Counted from the first letter of the stretch, positions 43,898 through 53,670 are shown. The stretch is DNA of 64,000 nt from Paenibacillus andongensis (GCF_025369935.1 NZ_CP104467.1:6703001-6767000); one strand, 5' to 3'. Numbers and translations: made by a program. Notes: generated from the letters alone by a model not told the origin.

Positions 43898-44118
43898 TTG
43901 ATTTATCATTTGTGGGACAGAAGCTGCGGAGCGAAGAAGGCTATGAACTATCCGTAAGTCGTATGATAGAGCCCGAGAGTTTGTTTGGCCAATATGAAGA
44001 GCAACCGAGGATTTCAACTCTTCCTGCTTTGAGGCTTGTCAAAGTGAGCCTTGAGGTTGGTTGGCTATTCCTTGAGAATAAGTCTAGTTTAAAGAAAAGA
44101 GGGCTGTCCTCAAGTAGA
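43898..44118 (+). pseudogene. Remnant of an IS1182-type transposase C-terminus
   Basis: The frame reads KLRSEEGYELSVSRMIEPES and LFGQ, then a one-base shift gives MKSNRGFQLFLL and GLSK, and a second shift returns to KVSLEVGWLFLENKSSLKK. This follows the order at the end of IS1182-group transposases (E-x-E-S-v-F-G-q-i-k-x-N-r-G-F-r-r-F-l-L-R-G, K-V). Two frameshifts and the lack of an upstream part show it is dead. The hairpin at 44101 may include the old element end. Confidence 0.7.
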
Positions 44119-44143
44119 TGATCTACTTTTGGGACAGCCCCTT
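44101..44143 (-). terminator. Terminator of the envelope-response module
   Basis: Stem GGGCTGTCC/GGACAGCCC with an inner AAGTAGAT/ATCTACTT pairing. Leftward it ends in CTCTTTTCT. It begins six bases past the response regulator stop, and may have been supplied by the adjoining insertion sequence remnant. Confidence 0.8.
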
Positions 44144-44148
44144 TCCCG

Positions 44149-44838
44149 TTAAATCCGAAACCGATATCCCGCTCCCCAGATGGTTTCGATGTATTGCGGG
44201 TTGGACGGATCTTGCTCGATTTTCTCGCGCAGTTTGCGAATATGTACCGTTACTGTCGCGATTTCTCCCATGGCGTCCATTCCCCATAGGAGGTCAAAAA
44301 GCTGCTCTTTGCTGTACACCCGATTCGGATTCATCGCCAGGTGGGTGAGCAGATCGAATTCTTTCGTCGTGAAGACGACTTCTTTCTCGTTGACAAAAAC
44401 ACGGCGCGCTGTTTTATCAATCATCAAACCGCGGATGCGGACTTCATCATTCCGCGTTTCGCGACGACCCATCAGCCGTTCATAGCGGGCTAAATGGGCT
44501 TTGACTCTGGCCACCAGTTCGCTGGGGCTGAAGGGCTTGATCATGTAGTCGTCAGCGCCGAGGCCGAGGCCGCGGATTTTATCGATGTCTTCCTTTTTAG
44601 CGGAAACCATCACGATGGGAATGTCCTTCTCACTGCGAATACGCCGGCAGATTTCGAAGCCATCCACCTTTGGCAGCATCAGGTCGAGAATGATGAGATC
44701 ATACTCCGTGGAGAGGGCTCGCTGGAGCCCCTTGTCACCGCTGTTTTCGATATCGACTTCGTAGCCGCTGATCTCCAAATAATCCCGCTCCAGCTCGGCA
44801 ATACTTTGCTCGTCTTCAATAATTAAGATTCGACTCAT
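44149..44838 (-). CDS. Response regulator, OmpR/PhoB family
   Basis: 229 residues. The receiver has the phospho-acceptor Asp52 (LDLMLPKVDG) and the conserved Lys in MIKPFSPSE. The C-terminal winged helix is TTKEFDLLTHLAMNP...TVTVHIRKLREKIE...IWGAGYRF. Last gene of a five-gene leftward module; its start overlaps the kinase stop (ATGA). Confidence 0.95.
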   Translation of the reverse strand: MSRILIIEDEQSIAELERDYLEISGYEVDIENSGDKGLQRALSTEYDLIILDLMLPKVDGFEICRRIRSEKDIPIVMVSAKKEDIDKIRGLGLGADDYMIKPFSPSELVARVKAHLARYERLMGRRETRNDEVRIRGLMIDKTARRVFVNEKEVVFTTKEFDLLTHLAMNPNRVYSKEQLFDLLWGMDAMGEIATVTVHIRKLREKIEQDPSNPQYIETIWGAGYRFRI

Positions 44839-46310
44839 CCTTCGCTCTCCCCCTGCTGACTAAGCGGTAATGCCATGTATACGGTCGTCCCACGCCCAAT
44901 GATACTGGATGCGCTGATTCTCCCGCCGTGCTCTTCCATAATTTGTTTGGCTATCGCAAGTCCCAGCCCGCTTCCCCCGGTTGCTGTATTACGTGAAGGA
45001 TCTGCCCGGTAGAACCGATCAAATATATGAGGAAGCGACTCTTCCGATATGCCTTGACCTCTATCTTTTATTTGAATGACGGCATTGCCGTCTATCTCTC
45101 TCAACGTTAAGGTAATGTGGCATTTACCTTCTTCACTATATTTTATCGCATTTTCGATAATATTGAGCAGTACACGTCTGAGCTTGTCACGGTCTGCTGT
45201 TACATACAGCGGTGACTTCGGCAGCTCTGTGAGCGCGAACTGAACGCCTTTTTTCTCCATATCGAACTGCAACTCCTGCGCGCAATCCAACACGTATTGT
45301 CCGAGATCTACCTTCTCGAATTGAAAGGGCACTTTGCCCAAATCCAGCTTGGAGAACAGAAATAATTCATCAATAAGCCGGTCCATATCAGCTGCTTTGT
45401 TATAGATGGTTCGAATGTACCGATCCAGCTTGTCTGGGGAATTCGATACACCGTCCATAATCCCCTCGACATATCCTTTAATGGCCGTAACCGGCGTCTT
45501 AAGATCGTGGGAAATATTCGAAATAAGCTCCTTGCGGTTCTCTTCATATTGAAGCTGAACCTCCACGGACTTCTTGAGCTTACGACGCATTTCTTCAAAT
45601 GCCGTACTAAGCTCGCCAATTTCATCATCGGAATGCGGTACAATCTCAAAGTCGAGATTACCTTCCTTGATTTCCTCCGCCGCACGTTTGAGCTTTCTTA
45701 GAGGTCTAATAATACTGCGAGAAACGAAATAAGTCAGTACCCCGTTCGTCAATACAAGAATGAGAATAAACGTCACAATGACGGATTTTGAAAATTGGTG
45801 AAGATACTTTTGAAAGGGGCCGCCATCCAGAAAAACGAAGACAGAGCCTTTACTTTTATCTGAAAATAAAAAATCCTGCTGCCTAGTTATCCACAGGGAA
45901 CCTTGATTCCTCTGAAATTGACCGGATGATGTGCCAAATGAAGGCAGCTTGGAGGTATCCTCGGCCTCACCCTGCTTAATGTACGGTGAAACGTACGTAA
46001 TCTCTTTATCCTTTCGGATGATGATGCCCATATTAATTTTATGGAATTTTGCCTCTAGATCCTTCACGAATGCTGGATCCAAGAAAGCATCCGGTTCTGT
46101 ATCCGTCTTCGCTTTCATATAGGCGACATTTTCCAGCTCTTGGTCAACTACGCGTTTGATCGGATTGCCTTGGGAGAAATCGACTTGAAAGACAGACTTC
46201 AGATTCCCAAACGTTGCGACGCTGATTAAGATCACGGCTAGCACGGAGAGCACTAGTGGTACAAGCAGCATGGCTATATAAGAAAGTACCAGCCGTAAAC
46301 GAATCGACAT
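44835..46310 (-). CDS. Sensor histidine kinase (HAMP type)
   Basis: 491 residues from the ATG at 46310; a TTG at 46319 overlaps the permease stop but sits only two bases from AAGGAG. Membrane helix 1 is about residues 6-30, the extracellular sensor about 31-165 and helix 2 about 168-190 (TFILILVLTNGVLTYFV). HAMP domain next, then the HisKA box NISHDLKTPVTAIKGY and a HATPase with RDRGQGI and GGSGLGLAIAKQIM. Grouped with an ABC-2 exporter and a secreted protein. Confidence 0.93.
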   Translation of the reverse strand: MSIRLRLVLSYIAMLLVPLVLSVLAVILISVATFGNLKSVFQVDFSQGNPIKRVVDQELENVAYMKAKTDTEPDAFLDPAFVKDLEAKFHKINMGIIIRKDKEITYVSPYIKQGEAEDTSKLPSFGTSSGQFQRNQGSLWITRQQDFLFSDKSKGSVFVFLDGGPFQKYLHQFSKSVIVTFILILVLTNGVLTYFVSRSIIRPLRKLKRAAEEIKEGNLDFEIVPHSDDEIGELSTAFEEMRRKLKKSVEVQLQYEENRKELISNISHDLKTPVTAIKGYVEGIMDGVSNSPDKLDRYIRTIYNKAADMDRLIDELFLFSKLDLGKVPFQFEKVDLGQYVLDCAQELQFDMEKKGVQFALTELPKSPLYVTADRDKLRRVLLNIIENAIKYSEEGKCHITLTLREIDGNAVIQIKDRGQGISEESLPHIFDRFYRADPSRNTATGGSGLGLAIAKQIMEEHGGRISASSIIGRGTTVYMALPLSQQGESEG

Positions 46311-46315
46311 CCGGA

Positions 46316-47065
46316 TCAAATCTCCTTTTTATCAAACAAATAATATCCTGCTGTAAAAAACAATATACTACACGCCATCAAAAACATAAAGATGCTGCTC
46401 ATCTTGCCAATGGCCATCGAACTGCCAATCCAGAGCATATGCCAATCTGTGTAGGCTGTTGGTGAGTAAGTTGCAATTTGCGGTATGAAAAAAGCGGCTA
46501 CTTTAAACGCCAAATAAAGAAGAATGCTCACGGTCAATGCGGAGCTGCTGCTTGAGAAAAACTGCGCAAGAAACACGGCTGCAATACTGAGCACAAGCAA
46601 AGGAACGAACGCCGAGCCATAGGCAAGGAACCACGTAATGACTGTGCGACCGCCTCCGAAATGTTGGAAAAATAAAGCAGACAAGATCGAAGCCAGCAAG
46701 GCTGCGATTAAATAAAGCGCAATGTACACGCCCAGTGCAATTTGCTTAGATGCGAAAACTTTAAACCGTGTGATGGGCCGAGTGAGTGTATTTTTCATCG
46801 TGCGTTCACCCATTTCACCAGCGAATACATCCGCGGCTCCCATGAACACGAACAAAGGCAGGAATATACTCGTAAACAATCCGAGCATGACGATAGGGAA
46901 ATCACCCGATGCAATGGCTCCAATGCCGATGCCGTTTTGAAAGCGTGCAAGCAATAAGCCTGCAATAACCGGAAGTAACAGCGTAACAACTAGGAAGAAT
47001 ATGGTTTTTTTCTTCGATGCGAGTTTGATCGTTTCATTCCAAACGTTGGCGGTTAAGCTATGCAT
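46316..47065 (-). CDS. ABC-2 type transporter permease
   Basis: 249 residues with six hydrophobic segments and a short soluble loop (GEMGERTMKNTLTRPITRFKVF), typical of BcrB/NatB-type permeases. The start ATG lies within the last codons of the ATPase gene (8-base overlap). Likely exports a peptide antibiotic, lipid or ion as part of a stress response. Confidence 0.87.
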   Translation of the reverse strand: MHSLTANVWNETIKLASKKKTIFFLVVTLLLPVIAGLLLARFQNGIGIGAIASGDFPIVMLGLFTSIFLPLFVFMGAADVFAGEMGERTMKNTLTRPITRFKVFASKQIALGVYIALYLIAALLASILSALFFQHFGGGRTVITWFLAYGSAFVPLLVLSIAAVFLAQFFSSSSSALTVSILLYLAFKVAAFFIPQIATYSPTAYTDWHMLWIGSSMAIGKMSSIFMFLMACSILFFTAGYYLFDKKEI

Positions 47066-47795
47066 GGGCCGCGAGCCTCCTGACTTCCTTGATTTCGCGC
47101 AAGTACGCTTCTTCCAGCGTCGCGCTGCCTTTGGCTAATTCAGAGATGAGTCCCTCACGGACAAGCCGCCCTTGATGAATGATGCCCATGCGATTGCACA
47201 TCAGCTCCATTTCATGAATGAGATGGCTGGAGATGAGGAAGGTAATTCGCTCTTCACGCGCTAAGTGCATGATGATTTCCCGAATATGAACCATCCCTTC
47301 AATATCGAGCCCGTTGGTCGGCTCATCGAGAATAAGCAATTCAGGCTTCGACAGCATCGCTGCCGCTAGTCCGAGCCGCTGCTTCATCCCCAGTGAGTAG
47401 CCAGCAACCTTTTCGTGCTGAAAAGGGGTGAGTCCGACAATCTCCAGTACTTCGTCCACTCGCTGCTTGTTGGTCTCAGGATAAAAGCGCGCCGCTAGCT
47501 CCAGATTCCGCTTGCCGCTCATATAGGTGTAAGCTTCCGCTGTTTCAATCAGCACGCCAACCTTCGCCATTGCCTGCTCATAATGAGTAGATACATCATG
47601 GCCGAACAGCTTCACTTCGCCTTCCTGCGCTTTTGTTAGACCAGTCATGATCTTCATGACCGATGTTTTACCAGCGCCATTGGGACCGAAGAAGCCGTAG
47701 ATATCGCCTTGCTGCACCGTCATATTCACTTGATGGATGCCGCGCAAATTTTTATAAGTTTTCGTGAGGTTCTTAATTTCTACTACCGGTTTCAT
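47058..47795 (-). CDS. ABC transporter ATP-binding protein (BcrA type)
   Basis: 245 residues from the ATG at 47795, preceded by AAAGGCGG. Walker A is GPNGAGKTS, the signature is YSLGMKQRLGLA, Walker B is LLILDEPTNGLD. It energises the permease downstream. Confidence 0.92.
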   Translation of the reverse strand: MKPVVEIKNLTKTYKNLRGIHQVNMTVQQGDIYGFFGPNGAGKTSVMKIMTGLTKAQEGEVKLFGHDVSTHYEQAMAKVGVLIETAEAYTYMSGKRNLELAARFYPETNKQRVDEVLEIVGLTPFQHEKVAGYSLGMKQRLGLAAAMLSKPELLILDEPTNGLDIEGMVHIREIIMHLAREERITFLISSHLIHEMELMCNRMGIIHQGRLVREGLISELAKGSATLEEAYLREIKEVRRLAAHA

Positions 47796-47820
47796 GAATG
47801 GGCCGCCTTTCAGAATGAAG

Positions 47821-47850
47821 GAGGAGGTCAACGAGCGTTGAATCCTCCTC
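47821..47850 (-). promoter_or_regulatory. Hairpin between the secreted-protein and ABC genes
   Basis: GAGGAGG (47821-47827) pairs with CCTCCTC (47844-47850). No T-run follows, so partial termination or mRNA processing may separate high expression of the first gene from the rest. Confidence 0.4.
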
Positions 47851-47861
47851 TAGTCGTTCTA

Positions 47862-48794
47862 TTAATGTTTCTCTCCCCAGTTTTTGTGGGAATTCTCATC
47901 AAACTTCACATTCTCCACTTGTTTTCCGGTCAAATCAATCGTATCCGGCGTTGTCGTGTTCAGACTAGATAGTGACATATCCACACTCAAGACCACATCA
48001 TGCGCTGCACCCTGAGCATCTTTACCGGAAATATGAATTTGTGCCGTTTGATTCGTAATGTGGTTATCCGCATCCACGCTAGCGTTCATTTCGACCTCAT
48101 CCATTTTGATGTCCGTTACAAGCTGAGGCAGACTGTTTTTGAGTGTCGTTACATCTACACCAAGGGTATCCGCTTTAGCCGGAATTGGACGGTGACTGTT
48201 CTCTGCCGTGCCGTGTTTAATAACCAGCGAGCCAATCGTGTTCACAACAGGTGAAATCTGACTACCGGAAAGTTTGAAATGAATGTCCTTCACATTACCA
48301 GGTGCTTCACTCATCGTTACATAGTTCTTCAGGTTGCCAACCAATGCATCGACTACATTTTCCACTTCGCTAATCACTTGCGGGTCAGGTGTATGGTTTG
48401 CTTGGTCATGCCCTTTGAACTTGCCTGGCATACCTTCACCTTCCAGCACTTTATACACTTCGGAATCCTCTGTTTTTACAATCTGCTTCCCATCTTGGCT
48501 GTAGAAGTGAATCGTTTGCTCATCCGTTCCGCTTTTCACGTTGACTACCGCGCTGCCCGCTTGATCGACGCCAGTGCTCTTGATGGTTGATTTCACATTG
48601 AGTAATGAAGCCCCATTGTCTTGTAGAGACACATTCACCTGGCGTGTTACATTCTTCACCGCTGCAGTTTGTTTGAATGCTGATTTGAATGTCTCATACC
48701 CGGGAGCGTCTCCCACACCTGCATATACTGAGGTCACTAGCATCATGCTGCCTACCGCAACGCCTAATCCCATCATCGCTAACTTCTTATTCAT
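47862..48794 (-). CDS. Secreted protein of unknown function, first gene of the module
   Basis: 310 residues. A signal peptide of about 25 residues (basic MNKK, then a hydrophobic core to SVYAG) is followed by an all-beta-looking extracellular part with many polar Thr/Ser/Asn strands. No known motif was recognised. The protein precedes an ABC exporter and a two-component system with a sizeable extracellular sensor, so it may be a target, a ligand-binding accessory or a decoy. Confidence 0.7.
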   Translation of the reverse strand: MNKKLAMMGLGVAVGSMMLVTSVYAGVGDAPGYETFKSAFKQTAAVKNVTRQVNVSLQDNGASLLNVKSTIKSTGVDQAGSAVVNVKSGTDEQTIHFYSQDGKQIVKTEDSEVYKVLEGEGMPGKFKGHDQANHTPDPQVISEVENVVDALVGNLKNYVTMSEAPGNVKDIHFKLSGSQISPVVNTIGSLVIKHGTAENSHRPIPAKADTLGVDVTTLKNSLPQLVTDIKMDEVEMNASVDADNHITNQTAQIHISGKDAQGAAHDVVLSVDMSLSSLNTTTPDTIDLTGKQVENVKFDENSHKNWGEKH

Positions 48795-48933
48795 ATCTTA
48801 TTTCCTCCGCGTATTCATACGCTCTATCTAATTTGGATGCGTTCCTCGCTTCCATGTATTCATCATATCCCCTCCGAATTAACTGCCTCTAAATCACCTA
48901 TTAACCGTGCCTAAAACAATTCTTAAATTTTTA

Positions 48934-48979
48934 TAAAAAAAGCCTCCAAAACCGCAAAATCTGCGGAGATGAAGGCTTC
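48934..48979 (-). terminator. Terminator of the germination operon
   Basis: Stem AAGCCTTCATCTCCGCA against TGCGGTTTTGGAGGCTT (imperfect), with seven T residues leftward. Confidence 0.85.
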
Positions 48980-48995
48980 AAATATGGATCAATAG

Positions 48996-50159
48996 CTAGT
49001 ACTGCTGCTCGTATTCTCTCATCTTAAGCATCCCGGAATGGGATAGCTGGATATCTACTTTTATATCGCCTAATTGATAATTTTCCAGCGGTTTCTCACC
49101 GTTAGTTGTAAGCTTAGACCACTCCGGAAAAGCTTGCTTATATAGCACATGCTCGAGCTGATAGATATCCGTATCATGCTTTCTTCCCTGCTTAAACGTT
49201 TGGTCGATTTCCTCTATGATTTGTTTGGAGATCTGATTTTTCAGCGTACCTTCATCCACATTTTCTATCAATTCGGCAACGACTGCCTTGGCTTCGATAT
49301 GAATATCGAATAGGGGGTGATCTCCATTCATTCGCGGCGTAATGCGGGCTTTAGGCTTCTGAATAGTAACAGATTGTTTTGCCTCCCCATTTATATAAAC
49401 GACCATAGGCGTACGGACGGTGCTGTTTTCTAACCAGCGCGCTCCTTTGAACTGATCCTCTGATAGCCATTCCACGTGATTTTTTTTAGCTATCGCATAG
49501 ACTCCGCTTACTTCTAATTTAGGATCTGGTTTTTCATTTTTCACCCATACATCCTTGCGAATGGCCAAGGTGGGCATCATTACAGTGTTCCCAGGTTCTC
49601 TAGTTTGCGCAGCAAACCTGAACAATTTGAGCGGACGAATAAAAGATCGTTGAAGGTAATTATCTTCAGGCTGCATAAGAATAGAGGCCAAAGGGGAGAC
49701 ATTGAAAAAAGGGATGACCGAAAAAATCGTCTCAATCGGCTCATCCGTACTATAAACCCAAGGGGTAAACCTTGTTTCCCCATAGCGTACTGAACTGTCC
49801 GTAAATTTGCCTACACCTTGCTTCAGGGCCTCTCTTGTAAAAACATAAGCGCCCACATGCCCCCAAAAGGTTCGCTGCTGTATGGTTTTGTGCAAATGGG
49901 CGAACGCCGCACTAACCGTATCCCCTTCCTTTTGTCCGACCCAAATCGCAGGGGTTTGCCCTCCTTTACCGCCCTCCTGTTTAGCCACGCTGGAAAAGTC
50001 TAACATTTGACAATACACCACGTAACGACCTTTTTGATAATCGAAGCCTACCGCAGTAATGTAATTCGTGTCTTGGATCGTCTTCATATCCCAACACCCT
50101 GTCTGACTAACCAGAAGCAGCATTCCGATGGCCAGTCGTCCTAAACCTTTCGTTATCAC
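48996..50159 (-). CDS. Spore germination lipoprotein, GerC family
   Basis: 387 residues, GTG start overlapping the GerA stop (GTGA), with GGGGAG five bases upstream. The lipobox is SQTGC followed by WDMK, the usual GerC start. The rest matches the Ger(x)C layout with three domains and a late segment EEIDQTFKQGRKHDTDIYQL. It is the C subunit of a germinant receptor in the spore inner membrane. Confidence 0.93.
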   Translation of the reverse strand: MITKGLGRLAIGMLLLVSQTGCWDMKTIQDTNYITAVGFDYQKGRYVVYCQMLDFSSVAKQEGGKGGQTPAIWVGQKEGDTVSAAFAHLHKTIQQRTFWGHVGAYVFTREALKQGVGKFTDSSVRYGETRFTPWVYSTDEPIETIFSVIPFFNVSPLASILMQPEDNYLQRSFIRPLKLFRFAAQTREPGNTVMMPTLAIRKDVWVKNEKPDPKLEVSGVYAIAKKNHVEWLSEDQFKGARWLENSTVRTPMVVYINGEAKQSVTIQKPKARITPRMNGDHPLFDIHIEAKAVVAELIENVDEGTLKNQISKQIIEEIDQTFKQGRKHDTDIYQLEHVLYKQAFPEWSKLTTNGEKPLENYQLGDIKVDIQLSHSGMLKMREYEQQY

Positions 50160-51607
50160 GAAGACTCCCCACCTCGGCGCGTGTCATCTTTCGGATGTAA
50201 TGCTTTCGGTCTTCGCTTCATTTTGCTCCACGGCTTGGCCAAAATGGCAGGGATGATATCCCTAAACTGAGGCGGCGACAAGGGCGACAAGTAAGGAACA
50301 CCGAACGATTCTAATGTGGATAAATATAAAACGAGCCCCATGAGGGATACCATAAATCCGTAAATACCGAAAATTGTGGATATCAACAAAATCATGATCC
50401 GGAGCACGGTAATCGTTCCCGCTAGCGATTGGTTCACTAGGGTGTACATCGATATCGTCGATATGGAGGTCACTACTAATGTTGTAGGGCTCGTGATTCC
50501 CGCGCGTATTGCGGCGTCCCCAACAATTAGCCCACCTACAACAGTAACGGTTTGTCCTACCACCTTGGGCAGCCGCGCTCCCGCTTCACGGAACAATTCG
50601 AAAAGCAGCAGCATGATAATAAAATCCATCGGACCTGACAAGGGTAATCCTAACCTGGATGTAGCAATAGTGGCTACTAAGGGAAACGGGATTTGGTCCA
50701 GATTAAAGGCGGATAGTGAAATCCAAAAACCAGGCAATAATGCTGACACGATCAACCCGCCTATCCGCAATACACGTTCAAACGCGACATAATAGTACGG
50801 GGAGTGCACATCTTCGGGGGATTTCAATATATACATCAAATTCGCTGGCGCAATAAGAACCATGGGGGAACCATCCACGATGACCGCGAATCGTCCGCGC
50901 AGCAAGCTATCAGCTACATAATCAGGTCTACCCGCATAATCCAAAAGGGGAAAGAATGGGTATTTCGTCCCTGACATCTCTTCTTCTAATTGCGAGCTGC
51001 TAATCAGGGCATCAACGTTAATAGCTTGAAGCCGCTGCTTTGCTTCCTGGAGGATATTCGGATTTATTACATCGCCAATATAGAGAAGAGCTACAGAAGT
51101 GTTACTTCTCGTCCCGATTTGCTTTTTTTCAATGCAAAGACTACGTGTCAGCAAGCGTTTGCGAACGAGCGCGATATTCGTAACGATGCTTTCTGTAAAG
51201 GCGTCTCTTGGACCTTTGATGGATGTCTCTGTACTTGATTCCTCCGGAGAGCGGTTGGGCGGCGCAGAAATATCCAGTGCATACAGCAATTGCGTCTCTT
51301 CGAAAAATAAGATCAGCGATCCTGCATACAACGAAACCGTCATCGATTCCATGGCATTAGAACCCGTAATTTCAATCAATTGAAGCATCGTATTCACATC
51401 AAGCTTAGACGCACTCATATCCAGTTCATTTTTGAATAGACCTTCAAGCTTAGGCAGAACGAGATTCTCGATATGATCCATATTGGTCATACCTTCACAA
51501 TACATGAGTATCACTCGCCCCTTCGGATGAGTATCCGATAATCGGTAAGACTTCACGATGACATCGTCAGACAACGCAAACCAATCTCGTAAATCCTGCT
51601 CATTCAT
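50156..51607 (-). CDS. Spore germination receptor A subunit, GerA family
   Basis: 483 residues. A soluble N-terminal region of about 280 residues is followed by four to five membrane helices with FREAGARLPKVVGQTVTVVGGLIVGDAAI, a strong GerA-family signature, and a short basic tail. GerA proteins act with B and C subunits to sense nutrients and start germination, probably as an ion channel. Confidence 0.95.
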   Translation of the reverse strand: MNEQDLRDWFALSDDVIVKSYRLSDTHPKGRVILMYCEGMTNMDHIENLVLPKLEGLFKNELDMSASKLDVNTMLQLIEITGSNAMESMTVSLYAGSLILFFEETQLLYALDISAPPNRSPEESSTETSIKGPRDAFTESIVTNIALVRKRLLTRSLCIEKKQIGTRSNTSVALLYIGDVINPNILQEAKQRLQAINVDALISSSQLEEEMSGTKYPFFPLLDYAGRPDYVADSLLRGRFAVIVDGSPMVLIAPANLMYILKSPEDVHSPYYYVAFERVLRIGGLIVSALLPGFWISLSAFNLDQIPFPLVATIATSRLGLPLSGPMDFIIMLLLFELFREAGARLPKVVGQTVTVVGGLIVGDAAIRAGITSPTTLVVTSISTISMYTLVNQSLAGTITVLRIMILLISTIFGIYGFMVSLMGLVLYLSTLESFGVPYLSPLSPPQFRDIIPAILAKPWSKMKRRPKALHPKDDTRRGGESS

Positions 51608-52698
51608 TAGGCATTCTTCTCCTTTCGTTTCCCCGGCAGGATAGACATCACAAGCAAGACAAGAAGCATGCTTAAACCTACACCAAACATGATGGGATAA
51701 AATCTATTTTGAATCAGATGCACCATCTGGTTGTCTGTAATTGGGTACAAGCTCGCCGCTAGAAACAACAGGCTAATCCCTAACAGGACTAGGGTCCTAG
51801 TGCGCTTCTTTTGTATACCAATAACATCCACACTAAGAAACATGAACATCGACGTCCGGACACAAGCCCCTGATATCCATTGGAAAATAGACAAGAAATC
51901 TAAGTGGGAAATATATTTCCCCAAGGTAATCATGCGCCACTGTTCAAAGGCAGGATACCTTAGATCAGCGGCTTCAAAAGGACCGAATATGGCTATAGCG
52001 CCCGTTAACGGTCCAATGGTAAGTCCAATCATACATGCTGCAAGAATGAATAAAGCTGAGAGCCGAATGCGCGTATCTACATGATGCTGGAGGAATAAAA
52101 TAGCTAGCAGTTCGAAGGAGGCGCCACAAGTTAACATGATGGATGTAAGTGTAGGTCCATAACCGTGTGTAAATAGAGGTGTAAGCAGGCTGTAGTCTTT
52201 ATTTTGGAAATTAGCTCCCATCACAAAATACCCAAGCAAAACTACTATCGGCAGCAATATGCCTGAGGTGATTGCAATCGCCCGCAACCCAGATCTCGCT
52301 GCGAAGAAGCAAAAGAACATAAACAGAAGAGCAATTAAGAATGGCGGTGTTCGAGGTAAATAGGTCACATGTGTCCATGTCACCATATCTTTTATGGTTA
52401 TTACCGAATGCGCAAAACAAATGGCAATAAGACCTAGTTTGAATGGAAAAACGACCACTTTCCCAAATTTTTGTTTGATCCACTCCATCATATTCTGCTG
52501 TTTCGTACGATTAACAACGATATAAAGCAGACATACCCATAGGAGCAAAGGAATCAGAGATAACGCTGCGCCAACCCAGGAATCACGCTTGCCGAAATGA
52601 AGCAGCACAGGAATTAATATGACATGGTTCGTAATGCCAATGGATAGGATTAAGATAAAATATAATTGAAGCGCGCTAATTTTCTTGGATCCGGACAT
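51607..52698 (-). CDS. Spore germination permease, GerB family
   Basis: 363 residues with ten hydrophobic segments, APC-type GerB permease, thought to bind the germinant. It is the first gene of the operon (B, A, C order), with GGGAG eight bases before the ATG. The stop overlaps the GerA start (TAATG). The fragment at the left window edge is a second such protein. Confidence 0.93.
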   Translation of the reverse strand: MSGSKKISALQLYFILILSIGITNHVILIPVLLHFGKRDSWVGAALSLIPLLLWVCLLYIVVNRTKQQNMMEWIKQKFGKVVVFPFKLGLIAICFAHSVITIKDMVTWTHVTYLPRTPPFLIALLFMFFCFFAARSGLRAIAITSGILLPIVVLLGYFVMGANFQNKDYSLLTPLFTHGYGPTLTSIMLTCGASFELLAILFLQHHVDTRIRLSALFILAACMIGLTIGPLTGAIAIFGPFEAADLRYPAFEQWRMITLGKYISHLDFLSIFQWISGACVRTSMFMFLSVDVIGIQKKRTRTLVLLGISLLFLAASLYPITDNQMVHLIQNRFYPIMFGVGLSMLLVLLVMSILPGKRKEKNA

Positions 52699-52901
52699 AA
52701 TCTAATCTCCCACATTGGTATTAGGTGGAAACTTTTTATAGTTAAGATTTCCAATTGATGTGGATTTATGCGGTGCGATAAATTAGATTTAGGCGCCTAT
52801 CGAAATTAGGTCTTCCATCGATTGCAAAAAGAGAAGCGAGGGTGTAAATTTAATGAATAATTACATAGCACGGGAGCTTAGTGAAGGGGTGAGGTGAAGG
52901 A

Positions 52902-53549
52902 ATGTTTACGGAAGAAGAAAAGGAAGGCTTGTACAAGAGCATTTATACCAGGAGGGATGTACGAACATTTTTATCGGATCCTATCCCGGAAGAAACGATC
53001 ATGAAATTGCTAAATGCAGCGCACCATGGTCCTTCAGTGGGATTCATGCAGCCCTGGAATTTCATCATAATCTCCACGGATAAAGTGAAAGAGCGTTTGG
53101 CTTGGGCGGCAGATAAAGAGAGACGAGCTTTGGCCATTCACTATGAAGATACGCGCCAAGACGAATTTCTCAATCTCAAGATCGAAGGCATCAAACAGGC
53201 CCCAATCACGATTTGTGTGACATGTGACCCAACACGCGGCGGTTCTCATGTTCTTGGGAGAAATTCTATACCAGAAACCGATATCATGTCCGTTGCTTGC
53301 GCGATTCAAAACATGTGGCTAGCCGCATGTGCAGAGGGATTAGCGCTGGGCTGGGTAAGCTTCTATAAGAAAAACGATGTGCGAGATATCCTAGGGATAC
53401 CTCCTCATATTGATCCAGTCGCTTTGCTATCAATTGGATTCACTGAAAATTATCCAGAGAAGCCCATTTTGGAAACTGCCAATTGGGAAAAACGCAGGAG
53501 CCTGAGTAATCTGATATTCAGCGAGACTTGGGGACATTCAAAAAGTTGA
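52902..53549 (+). CDS. bluB: 5,6-dimethylbenzimidazole synthase
   Basis: 215 residues. Flavin-destroying nitroreductase-fold enzyme: RRDVRTF near the N-terminus, HHGPSVGFMQPWNFI, and the diagnostic segments LGRNSIPETDIMSVACAIQN and GLALGWVSFYK. It converts FMN to the lower ligand of cobalamin. No other cobalamin genes and no B12 riboswitch were seen next to it, so it acts as an isolated gene here. GAGGTGAAGGA precedes the ATG. Confidence 0.92.
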   Translation: MFTEEEKEGLYKSIYTRRDVRTFLSDPIPEETIMKLLNAAHHGPSVGFMQPWNFIIISTDKVKERLAWAADKERRALAIHYEDTRQDEFLNLKIEGIKQAPITICVTCDPTRGGSHVLGRNSIPETDIMSVACAIQNMWLAACAEGLALGWVSFYKKNDVRDILGIPPHIDPVALLSIGFTENYPEKPILETANWEKRRSLSNLIFSETWGHSKS

Positions 53550-53670
53550 CCGTCCGATCAAAAACCCATGCAAAACCAAGCTGTATCTTTTCGGTTTCCA
53601 GCAAGTCAAACAAATAAACTTCACGGTCTGCTGACCAGGCTGCCCAATCTGCCCAGCCCGACCAGCCTCG

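Noticed and set aside
52699..52901. Cobalamin riboswitch before bluB
   Set aside because: No B12-box (GCCACTG-type) or expected helices; only a short TAGGCGCCTA dyad was found.
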